Assembly (NCBI GenBank): GCA_029558835.1
Contig: JAKQDH010000198.1
Location: 1 to 37,520 of the forward strand
Origin: Planctomycetota bacterium
GTDB lineage: Bacteria > Planctomycetota > Phycisphaerae > UBA1845
DNA length: 37,520 nucleotides
Direction of reading: 5' to 3'
Shown here piece by piece: positions 30,599 through 37,062 of the stretch. The notes under the pieces were generated by a model that saw nothing but the letters and a program-made list of their open reading frames with translations, did not search any database and was not told the origin of the DNA. Position 1 is the first letter of the stretch, and each line of letters opens with the position of its first letter. The translations under genes and the position numbers were made by a program.

Positions 30599-30817
30599 AT
30601 GACCCACCAATGCGACGACTGCGGCGCCTCCTTCGAGGCGCAACCCGCCGGCCCCGTGACCTTGTCCGGGAGCTACTCCCTGAAGGACGACGACAACGTC
30701 TACCGGGGCGAGATCCGCGCCGGCTGGAACAACGGCCGGCTGTGGACCCGGTGCAACTGCGCGGCGTGTGTCGCGCGCATCGAGGCCGCCCACAAGCGCA
30801 TGCTGGAGGAGTCGTGA
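30599..30817 (+). CDS. Small zinc-binding-like protein (72 aa)
   Basis: ATG 30599 follows cassette B. CDDCG near the start and CNCAAC near the end give two Cys pairs bracketing a beta-rich core (LSGSYSLKDDDNVYRGEIR), a zinc-ribbon layout, with a final helix. It leads a run of six coupled genes to 32759. No family name can be given. Confidence 0.85.
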   Translation: MTHQCDDCGASFEAQPAGPVTLSGSYSLKDDDNVYRGEIRAGWNNGRLWTRCNCAACVARIEAAHKRMLEES

Positions 30818-31260
30818 TCTACTTCCGCCATCTTCGCGCCCTCAGCTCGGCCGCGCGCCGTCGCACTACCCCCCCGCTTTATGTGGCCCAGGGCGCCGCC
30901 CTGGCGCTGTGCGACGCGCGCACCCGGCGCCTGTGGTGGCGCGCGGCGCGCTCCCCGGCGGGAGACCTCCACGGCACCGGCCTCGCGGTGGCTCAGGTGC
31001 TAGAGCTCCGCTTGCGGCTGGAAGACGTGGCGGCCGAGCTGCTCGACCCGGAGCTGTTCGCGCTGCTGGAGCGCGCCGACCGCGTCCTGGCCCCCAAGGC
31101 CGGCGCGGCCCTGCTCGCCATCGACCCGGCCGATTACGAGGACCTGGCCGGCCTGGGGCTGATTCCAGGGCACTGGACCAGCGCCAGGGAGGCGGCCCAC
31201 GCGGAAGCCAGCGGGGTGGATGCGCTGCTCAGGGACGCCGCCGCCGGGGGGTGGTTGTGA
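30814..31260 (+). CDS. Hypothetical protein (148 aa)
   Basis: GTG 30814 overlaps the previous stop. Arg/Ala/Leu-rich, mostly helical (VLELRLRLEDVAAELLD, FALLERADRVLA), no membrane segment, no recognised family. The stop overlaps the next start as GTGA. Confidence 0.8.
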   Translation: MIYFRHLRALSSAARRRTTPPLYVAQGAALALCDARTRRLWWRAARSPAGDLHGTGLAVAQVLELRLRLEDVAAELLDPELFALLERADRVLAPKAGAALLAIDPADYEDLAGLGLIPGHWTSAREAAHAEASGVDALLRDAAAGGWL

Positions 31261-31811
31261 GCGGCGCCCCGGTGGTGCCGGCCACGCGCGCCGAAGCCGT
31301 GCAGCTCGGCCTCGCCCGCGGCCGCCGGCTCGACCAGGCCCTAGCCGCCCTCGGCTACCAGACCGAGCACGGCGAGCTAGAGGGGGCGCGGCTCGCGGCT
31401 CGCGTGTACGACGCCGCCCAGGACAAGCACCCCCCGGAAGAGCTGGATTGGTGGGTGTGGGCGCTCGATACCCTCGCGCGCCCTGCCGAGCTGCTCGCCG
31501 ACAAGGAGCGGCGCGAGGCGCGGCTGCACGAGATCCGGGCCACGGTGCGCCCGGCTGACCCGCTAGAGCTGCTCTGTCAGCTCGCCCTGGGCAACGCGGC
31601 TTACCAGCTCGGCGAGGGGCTCTACGTCGGCGAGCTCGCCGCCCTGGCGCGCATCACGGCCCCGGCCGTCTTCAAGGCGATCAAGCTGGGCCGCCTCACG
31701 CCGCGCACCGGGACGCCGCTGCGGGTGAGCTGGACCAGCGCCCGAGACTACCTCAAGGAGCGCAGCGACCGCGAAGCGTGGGCGCTCAGCCGGACCAAGG
31801 TGGCCCCCTGA
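31257..31811 (+). CDS. Helix-turn-helix protein, possible regulator (184 aa)
   Basis: GTG 31257 overlaps the previous stop. The C-terminal third (about 122-165) reads YVGELAALARITAPAVFKAI, then KLGRLTPRTGTPLRVSW and DYLKER, the pattern of an excisionase- or MerR-type helix-turn-helix with a wing. The N-terminal part is helical and Ala/Leu-rich, possibly a dimerisation domain. It is the best candidate transcription regulator on the element and could act on the palindrome at 14444-14468 or on the cassettes; neither target is shown. Confidence 0.75.
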   Translation: MSGAPVVPATRAEAVQLGLARGRRLDQALAALGYQTEHGELEGARLAARVYDAAQDKHPPEELDWWVWALDTLARPAELLADKERREARLHEIRATVRPADPLELLCQLALGNAAYQLGEGLYVGELAALARITAPAVFKAIKLGRLTPRTGTPLRVSWTSARDYLKERSDREAWALSRTKVAP

Positions 31812-32029
31812 TGGACGTCAAGAAAGAGCTTCTGGCGCGCTCTCAAAAAGTGCTCGTCGCGCTGTGCTCCGGCGAGCTGCCGGAAGACAAGGCCGAGCGG
31901 GCCGCGCTGCTCCTGTCCGCGCTCGCGGTGGCCACCGTCACGGTCGCCGAAGAAGAGGGCGTGCCGCTGGGCAAGGCGCGCGAGATTCAAGAGCGCGTGA
32001 TCCGGCTTTTGCAGGAGTCGAAATCATGA
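31811..32029 (+). CDS. Small helical protein (72 aa)
   Basis: ATG 31811 overlaps the previous stop as TGATG. Almost wholly helical (MDVKKELLARSQKVLVAL, LLLSALAVATVTVAEEEG, EIQERVIRLLQES). No family is recognised; the stop overlaps the next start. Confidence 0.8.
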   Translation: MDVKKELLARSQKVLVALCSGELPEDKAERAALLLSALAVATVTVAEEEGVPLGKAREIQERVIRLLQESKS

Positions 32030-32316
32030 TCGCCGTCGAGCGCATGCCGCCGCGGGGCGTGCCCCTGGCGGTGCTCCAGGGCGACCAGTGCCTTGCGTGG
32101 CGCCAGCTCGTGGAGTTCGTCCACGTGGAGCCGGAGCGCCCCCAGGACGAAGCGGCCGGCATCCTGGCGCGGGGGATCGCGCCGGTGTGGGTGCGGCGCG
32201 GGCTGGTGCCGGCGCTGGTGCGGACCTCGGTGGTGGTGCCGGCGCTGGTGGTGCTCGCCGCCTTCGGGCCGGGGCTGCTCGCGCTCTGGGTAGAGCGCCC
32301 CCAGGAGACCCCGTGA
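32026..32316 (+). CDS. Small protein with C-terminal membrane segment (96 aa)
   Basis: ATG 32026 overlaps the previous stop as ATGA. A soluble first half (VPLAVLQGDQCLAWRQL) is followed by one hydrophobic segment (about 63-88, SVVVPALVVLAAFGPGLLAL). It is the clearest membrane protein in the block of small genes. The stop overlaps the next gene as GTGA. A lysis-related or superinfection role is possible, but only by position. Confidence 0.75.
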   Translation: MIAVERMPPRGVPLAVLQGDQCLAWRQLVEFVHVEPERPQDEAAGILARGIAPVWVRRGLVPALVRTSVVVPALVVLAAFGPGLLALWVERPQETP

Positions 32317-32759
32317 GCGGGCTGGAGCGGCGCCTCCATCGGCTGCTAGCCAAGGCCGGCGAGCTGGGGGGGCGCCTGGTCCTGGAGCTGGAAGAAGATG
32401 GGGACGTGTACGCGGGGCTGCTCGACCCCGACGGCGTCGAGCTCGCCGCCGGCCGGGGCCCCGGTGTGGACGAGGCCACGGCCGGGCTTTCCTTCCGGCT
32501 GGGGGAGGGGCGCGTAGTGGAGCTGGATGAGCTGCGCACGTGGCTCGCCCCCTTCGAGGTGTGCGCCTGGTCGGCCTCGCCCTCGTCGGGGTGCTGGTCG
32601 GCGGTCCCGTGCTGGCCCGTGCGGCGCTGGGGGCACGGGCCCTGCCCCCCCGCGCTGCAGCTCGCCGCCGGGGCCCCGGCCGTCGGGGCGGATAGCTGGG
32701 GGTTCGTGCTCTTCGCGCGTCCCCCCAAAAAGCAGAAGCGGCGCCGGAAGCGCCGCTAA
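32313..32759 (+). CDS. Hypothetical protein with basic tail (148 aa)
   Basis: GTG 32313 overlaps the previous stop. Residues 1-82 look well folded (LVLELEEDGDVYAGLLD, FRLGEGRVVELDELRTWL). After that the frame is rich in Cys, Trp and Pro and ends KKQKRRRKRR. A second frame over the same stretch (32561-32695) encodes a neat membrane peptide, so the true C-terminus may be elsewhere. A hairpin covers the stop codon. Confidence 0.65.
   Translation: MSGLERRLHRLLAKAGELGGRLVLELEEDGDVYAGLLDPDGVELAAGRGPGVDEATAGLSFRLGEGRVVELDELRTWLAPFEVCAWSASPSSGCWSAVPCWPVRRWGHGPCPPALQLAAGAPAVGADSWGFVLFARPPKKQKRRRKRR
32561..32695 (+). CDS. Overlapping small membrane peptide ORF (44 aa)
   Basis: GTG 32561 opens a frame inside the 148-residue gene that reads VRLVGLALVGVLVGGPVL as a hydrophobic segment and then an Arg/Ala/Pro-rich tail to TAG 32693-32695. 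No ribosome site is obvious. It could be an embedded gene, as in phage lysis cassettes, or the true C-terminus of the larger gene after a -1 shift, or a chance shadow. Confidence 0.3.
   Translation: MRLVGLALVGVLVGGPVLARAALGARALPPRAAARRRGPGRRGG
32737..32757. terminator. Hairpin between convergent blocks
   Basis: AGCGGCGC (32737-32744) and GCGCCGCT (32750-32757) form an 8-bp stem over the stop of the plus-strand block, facing the end of the minus-strand virion block at 32810. There is no T-run, so termination strength is uncertain. Confidence 0.4.
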
Positions 32760-32809
32760 CCCTTCGGAATCGTGGGCTCCCTGGGGGGGGCGCCCTCGAT
32801 GCCCGCGGC

Positions 32810-33124
32810 TCAGGGGGTGGGGGGCTTCGCGGGGGCCGGGGCCGGGGCCGTCTCCGCGTCGAGCAGCTCGCCAGCTCGCCGAGCTGCTCGGTCTTGCTGG
32901 GCGCGGACCATGGCCTGAACGGCCTCCTTGCGCGCGGCGATCCGCGCTTCCTTCCTGGCCCGAAGCTCGCTGCTCCGGGCCTTGACCTCGCGGGCCGTCT
33001 CCTCGGGCGACTGCGGCGGGGGCGCCTTCTTGGGCCGGGCGCCGCCGGTGGGGGGGGGCGGGGCGAGGGGATGCAAGGGCCGCTCGGGGCCCTGGGCGAG
33101 CTGCGTGAGGGACTTGGTTGTCAT
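32810..33124 (-). CDS. Small Pro-rich and charged helical protein (104 aa)
   Basis: ATG 33124 overlaps the previous stop as ATGA. Pro-rich ends (HPLAPPPPTGGARP and APAPAPAKPPTP) flank a charged helix (RARKEARIAARKEAVQAMV). This is the last gene of the virion block. No family is recognised; it may be a spike-associated or accessory structural protein. Confidence 0.8.
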   Translation of the reverse strand: MTTKSLTQLAQGPERPLHPLAPPPPTGGARPKKAPPPQSPEETAREVKARSSELRARKEARIAARKEAVQAMVRAQQDRAARRAGELLDAETAPAPAPAKPPTP

Positions 33125-33399
33125 GGCATATCCTTTCGGATCTCGGCCAGCTTGGCCGAGACGGTTTTTTCTTGCTCGGCAAGCCTAGCAGCAAGCTCTG
33201 GAGCGCGCTCCAGGGCGGCGGCGCGGCGCTGGGCGGCGGCGGCGCGCTTGGCGTCGAGCTGCTCATGGAGCTTGGGGCGGCTGGCGGCTACCAGGGCCGC
33301 GTGAACGCGGGCGGCGTTGCGCAGCTTCGCGCGCTCTTCGGAAGAAGGGGGCTGGTAGCCCGGGGGGGTCGAGGGCAATTGGAGGCGACGGAAGTTCAT
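33121..33399 (-). CDS. Charged helical protein next to the spike (92 aa)
   Basis: ATG 33399 overlaps the spike stop as ATGA. After a Pro-rich start (LQLPSTPPGYQPPSSEE) the protein is one long Arg/Ala/Glu helix (AKRAAAAQRRAAALERA, LAEQEKTVSAKLAEIRKD) that could form a coiled coil. No family is recognised. Its size and position after the spike would suit a chaperone or attachment subunit, but this is inference. Confidence 0.85.
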   Translation of the reverse strand: MNFRRLQLPSTPPGYQPPSSEERAKLRNAARVHAALVAASRPKLHEQLDAKRAAAAQRRAAALERAPELAARLAEQEKTVSAKLAEIRKDMP

Positions 33400-34751
33400 A
33401 AAAGCTCCCTGGGCATGTGGATCAAATCGGCGATGACCGGCGCGGCGAAGCCGCTTTCGATGGTGACCTCGTTGTTACTCTGAGCCGTGACGGCCAGAGC
33501 ATCGCTAGGGACCAGGGGGAGCAGGGGAAGCTGCACGACGTAGCTTACCGGCTGCGAGCTGGGATAACTGGGGCCCGCGATGGGGCCGCCCTCGTTGGCG
33601 TAACGAAACACGTTGACACCGGGATCAATCAGCACGCGCGCACTCCCGCCGCGGCGCCACCAGTGCGCCAGGGGATCGAAGATCATCAGGCTAGTGGATG
33701 CGTGGCCGCCGTCGTTCAGGAGATTCAGCTCAGAAACGCCCGACGTGGCCGTTACGGACTGCAAAAACACCGTACCGTGCGCGAAAATATCGTAATCGCG
33801 CGCCGGGGCGAGGTTTTGAAAATCCGCGCTCTGCGAAATCCAAGCGTGATCCAAGAGCACGGAGGTATCTCCCTGGTCCAGAATCACCGTCAACACGTCG
33901 GTAATCCCCTGGAAAACCAGGAGTGCTTGCGGGCCAAGAGCGCCCACAAAAGCCTCCCCTGCCACAAAAAGGGCGTAGCTCCCCGGCGGGACCGCGATCA
34001 GGGCGTTTCCTCGGCTCTCGATCCCTTCGTCAAGGTAGCTTGAAAACACGCGATGGACGCCCGGCAGATAGCCAGGGGAAGGCACGAGCGGCACGTCTAC
34101 GACCATACCGCCGGAAAAATGGCTTTGCGTCTGTGCCTCGGACACGTTGACGCAGGACCAGAACCCAGAGCAATTGGATTGCTGGAGGTAGCCAAGATTC
34201 GAGAACTGCGCCCCGATTCCCAGCGCTGACCCGTAGAAAACGCGGTCAAGGTACAGCTCCGCGTTGACCAGATCGGGGAGCCCCGTCACCAGCAAGGCCG
34301 GCACGACGGCCGAGAAGGTCAAGAGCTGGACGTTTTGCACGGCCAGCCGATCCGATGGCCCCGCGTCCCACAAAAGCGCCTCGTCGGCCCCGAAGATTCG
34401 TACCGTCGGGGTGCGCTCGTTGCCTAGCCCCTGGAGCGTGAGCGAGAGGCCCGACGGCACCACGACGCCGTCGTAGTCTCCTGGCGCAATCAGGATCGTG
34501 TCTTGCGGCTGCGCGGCGTCGATAGCCGCTTGTACCTGGCGAAACGGCCGGTCGATGTTGCCGCGCTCGCCGGTGGCGTCGTCGCCGTTCGGAGCTACCC
34601 AGATCAGCGGAGCCGGTTGGTTGCTGGGGCCGTCGGGCTGGTCTTTCACGAACGCCAGCAACGAGCGGATCACGTTCGCCAGCGTGCCGGCCGTCGTGGA
34701 CGTGGGGAGGTAGCCTTCGATGGCCTGGATCAGCTTTAGCTTGGCGTTCAC
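33396..34751 (-). CDS. Beta-helix spike-like protein (451 aa)
   Basis: Residues about 50-100 read IWVAPNGDDATGERGNIDRP, then PFRQVQAAIDAAQPQDTILI and PGDYDGVVV, the standard opening of right-handed parallel beta-helix proteins (pectate-lyase-like, DUF1565-like), followed by strand-rich repeats to the end. Such folds form phage tailspikes and receptor-binding spikes that often bind or cut polysaccharides. The first 45 residues are helical and may attach it to the virion. There is no membrane segment. GTG 34751 overlaps the preceding stop as GTGA. It is the strongest candidate for the receptor-recognition protein; no catalytic residues could be assigned. Confidence 0.75.
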   Translation of the reverse strand: MNAKLKLIQAIEGYLPTSTTAGTLANVIRSLLAFVKDQPDGPSNQPAPLIWVAPNGDDATGERGNIDRPFRQVQAAIDAAQPQDTILIAPGDYDGVVVPSGLSLTLQGLGNERTPTVRIFGADEALLWDAGPSDRLAVQNVQLLTFSAVVPALLVTGLPDLVNAELYLDRVFYGSALGIGAQFSNLGYLQQSNCSGFWSCVNVSEAQTQSHFSGGMVVDVPLVPSPGYLPGVHRVFSSYLDEGIESRGNALIAVPPGSYALFVAGEAFVGALGPQALLVFQGITDVLTVILDQGDTSVLLDHAWISQSADFQNLAPARDYDIFAHGTVFLQSVTATSGVSELNLLNDGGHASTSLMIFDPLAHWWRRGGSARVLIDPGVNVFRYANEGGPIAGPSYPSSQPVSYVVQLPLLPLVPSDALAVTAQSNNEVTIESGFAAPVIADLIHMPRELL

Positions 34752-35029
34752 GGGGGAGTTCCGAGGGGGGAGGGAGGGGGTAAGGGGATGGCGCCGCCCA
34801 AGAGGCCCTCGACGGCCGTGGCAAGGCGGTCAAGGGCCTCGGCGACGGTGGTCGGCGCCGGTGCATCCCAGTCGGCCGGCGTGCCGGGCGTGTAGGAGAG
34901 CTGGCCGGCCTGGTCGGGGTTCTGGGCAAATTCGACAAGCGCGCGGGTAACGGCGCTCTTTGCGTCGTTGGTGCCGTCGCCGACAAGGGCGGAATTGCCG
35001 GACTGAACCAGGCGTTGAAGTGCGGTCAT
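34748..35029 (-). CDS. Small protein preceding the spike (93 aa)
   Basis: ATG 35029 follows a GAGGT ribosome site. The sequence (MTALQRLVQSGNSALVGDG, a Pro/Tyr linker, then TTVAEALDRLATAVEGLLGG) resembles in style the N-terminal helical segment of the spike (MNAKLKLIQAIEGYLP with TTAGTLANVIRSLLAF), so the two may share an attachment module. The C-terminus is Pro-rich. The stop overlaps the spike start. Confidence 0.8.
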   Translation of the reverse strand: MTALQRLVQSGNSALVGDGTNDAKSAVTRALVEFAQNPDQAGQLSYTPGTPADWDAPAPTTVAEALDRLATAVEGLLGGAIPLPPPSPLGTPP

Positions 35030-35034
35030 GGTGG

Positions 35035-36267
35035 TTACCTCAAGGGGTGACGGAGGGAGGGAGGGAGGGGAGGTTTTTTCTTGGACACGCGCCAGGCTAC
35101 CAAACCGCCGGCCGCTGTCAGCAACGCACCGGCGCCGATGGCGACCACGCGCCAGCCGGACACGCCTTTTTCCTTCGGAGCGGTGGCCAGTATGGACGCC
35201 GCGGTGACGTTGAATTTTGGAGCAAATAGGCCCTTTTGCGCGGCGTCGGCGGCTTGTGCGGCGAGGCTCGTGGAGAGCAGCGAGACGGCGTCCTGGATCA
35301 GCTCGGGGTCTCCGGTCTGGATCGTCAACACGAGCTCGTGAGCCGCCTCGCGCGCCTTGCTCTCGCTCCAGCCGTGGATCGCTTGAAGCTCGTCCGTGGT
35401 CTCTTCGAGCAGCCGCACGAGGCGGCCTTGCCGCTGCATCTTGCCGGCCTGCAGGATGGCCTCGGCTCGGCGCTTGAACTCGCCTTCGAGCACCGGGAAG
35501 ACGTAGAGCCGAAGGCGCTGCAAGACCTCTTCTGCGCCGCCGGCCGGGTTGGTGCCGAGGTCGCCCTTGACGGCCTGGGCGACGGCGTCGAGCTGCAACG
35601 AGGTGCCGATTCGCATGGGCACGAGCAGCCCCCACACCAGCCGGTCAACCCAGCCTTTTTCACGCTTCAAGACCTTGATCGGATCTCCGTACTGGTTCTT
35701 CTCGCTCTTGAAGTCCAGCGGGCTTAGCCAGTAAGCGGGCATGAAGGGGAAAATATATCCGCCGGCCAGCGGAAGCGCCGTGTAGGGCTGCCCTGGCTCC
35801 ACGTCGAGGCGCGCAAACTGCTTGCCCCCCTCGGTGACGAAGGAAAACGGGTAGAACGTCTGGACCAGCTTGCGCAGCGCCTTGGACACGTCGGGATCGC
35901 CGCCGCTGGCGTTGAGCATGCTCGCAAGGGCCTTGTCCTTGCCGGCGAAGAGCTCGGCCCAGGGGTGCGGGTCGGCGCCGTCGCTGCTCGACGGCCGCGC
36001 GCCGTTGCCGAAGAACGTACCGACGACGTCGGCGGCCGTCTTGCCTGCGGCGGCGCACAAGGGGGCAAGGGCCGCCATGCCAGCGCCGGCACAGATGGCG
36101 ACGCCGGCCGCGGTGCCGGCGAGCTGTAGGAGCTGCTCCAGATCGCCCGACTGCAGCGCGCCCGAGCTGAACGCTTCGGCCGCCGCGTCGAACAACGGGC
36201 CGTTGCCGCTTTGCTCGTCCTGGGCGTAGGTCGCGCCAATCTCGGAAGAGAGCTGCAGGATGCTCAT
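35035..36267 (-). CDS. Large virion-type protein with C-terminal membrane anchor (410 aa)
   Basis: No family is recognised. ATG 36267 (MSILQLSSEIGATYAQDE) overlaps the upstream stop as ATGA. A hydrophobic Ala/Gly stretch at about 49-75 may insert in or lie on a membrane, the middle is mixed and aromatic (GGYIFPFMPAYWLSPLDF), the region about 250-350 is helical, and about 374-392 (VVAIGAGALLTAAGGLVAW) is a membrane segment with a KKK tail. AAAGKT near residue 75 is not a complete P-loop. The anchor resembles that of the 295-residue protein. It may be a structural or pore-like membrane component. Confidence 0.85.
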   Translation of the reverse strand: MSILQLSSEIGATYAQDEQSGNGPLFDAAAEAFSSGALQSGDLEQLLQLAGTAAGVAICAGAGMAALAPLCAAAGKTAADVVGTFFGNGARPSSSDGADPHPWAELFAGKDKALASMLNASGGDPDVSKALRKLVQTFYPFSFVTEGGKQFARLDVEPGQPYTALPLAGGYIFPFMPAYWLSPLDFKSEKNQYGDPIKVLKREKGWVDRLVWGLLVPMRIGTSLQLDAVAQAVKGDLGTNPAGGAEEVLQRLRLYVFPVLEGEFKRRAEAILQAGKMQRQGRLVRLLEETTDELQAIHGWSESKAREAAHELVLTIQTGDPELIQDAVSLLSTSLAAQAADAAQKGLFAPKFNVTAASILATAPKEKGVSGWRVVAIGAGALLTAAGGLVAWRVSKKKPPLPPSLRHPLR

Positions 36268-36653
36268 GGACGCACCTTGCGGTAAACCCACTGGCCCCCT
36301 AGCACGGTCAAGACACCGAAGGTAAGCCCCAGCCCGAAGCGGCTCCAAGCCCGCGCATCCCAGGCAGATTCCGGGATCTCGGGGAGCATCGTTTCCGAAA
36401 GCAGCTTGTGCCCCCCGTCGGTCGTTATTCGGATGTACCAGGGCCCCCGCGCCTTCTGAAAAAGCTGGTTTGCGAGGTGCTTCGGATCTTCGTTGTCCCC
36501 TTCGATCTTCCAGTCCACGGTCGCCTCCCACGGGCTATCCGGGGAGTAGCCGTGCAAGAGCAGCTCGGGGAGCTGGGCGAAATACCCCTCTTTCTCCAGG
36601 GCCTTGCCCAGTGTGTACGCGAGCTCATCAGCCCAGGAAGAGGGGGAGGCCAC
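36264..36653 (-). CDS. Membrane-anchored small protein, paralogue of its neighbour (129 aa)
   Basis: GTG 36653 (reads ASPSSWADELAYTL) follows AGAGGT at good spacing. Soluble part of about 100 residues, then one hydrophobic segment (about 105-123, GLGLTFGVLTVLGGQWVY) and RKVRP. The ANQLFQKARGPW segment aligns with ADQLATLNPGPW of the 134-residue gene upstream, and both share length and anchor layout, so they are tandem paralogues. The stop overlaps the next start as ATGA. Confidence 0.85.
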   Translation of the reverse strand: MASPSSWADELAYTLGKALEKEGYFAQLPELLLHGYSPDSPWEATVDWKIEGDNEDPKHLANQLFQKARGPWYIRITTDGGHKLLSETMLPEIPESAWDARAWSRFGLGLTFGVLTVLGGQWVYRKVRP

Positions 36654-36657
36654 CGGG

Positions 36658-37062
36658 TTACCTCTTCAGGACCCGGTCCAGCTTGGGCTTGATCTTGGGC
36701 CAGGCCGCCACGCCGCCGGCCACCGTGAGGCCCGCTCCGGCCAGGATGCCCAGCCACGCCCAGCCCGACAGCACCGGAGCGAGCCGCGGGAGGGTGGTCT
36801 TGCCCAGCGCGGCCCCCTGGACGGCCCCGTCCATCACGAGCTCCACCGGGAAGGCGGTGACGCTCCAGGGGCCGGGGTTGAGCGTGGCGAGCTGGTCGGC
36901 TATCGCGTCGCCGTCTTCCGGGGCGTCGTCTTCCCAGAGGTCAAACACCTTGCTCACGTTGCTGGAGCTGGCGACCAGGCGCAGAAGGGCCTCTTCCTCG
37001 ACCGCCAGGGCCTTGACGATCAGGGTGTGCAGCCGCGGCCCCCAGTCCTTCGGGGCGCTCAC
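36658..37062 (-). CDS. Membrane-anchored small protein, paralogue of its neighbour (134 aa)
   Basis: GTG 37062 (reads SAPKDWGPRLHTLIVKAL) overlaps the stop of the LysM gene as GTGA. About 100 soluble residues, a hydrophobic segment (about 103-120, WLGILAGAGLTVAGGVAAW) and a Lys/Arg-rich tail PKIKPKLDRVLKR. GPWSVTAFPVELVMDG is followed by a Gly/Ala stretch, as in the 129-residue paralogue. Likely a pair of small virion-membrane proteins. Confidence 0.85.
   Translation of the reverse strand: MSAPKDWGPRLHTLIVKALAVEEEALLRLVASSSNVSKVFDLWEDDAPEDGDAIADQLATLNPGPWSVTAFPVELVMDGAVQGAALGKTTLPRLAPVLSGWAWLGILAGAGLTVAGGVAAWPKIKPKLDRVLKR

Noticed and set aside
32855..32895. GCGTCGAGCAGCTCG stretch as a third copy of the hairpin cassette
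   Set aside because: It lies inside a coding gene, lacks the stem and leader motif, and arises from common codons for Glu-Leu-Leu-Asp.
35035..36267. AAAGKT in the 410-residue protein as a Walker A motif
   Set aside because: The residue five places before GK is Leu, not Gly or Ala, the context is an Ala-rich hydrophobic stretch, and no Walker B follows.
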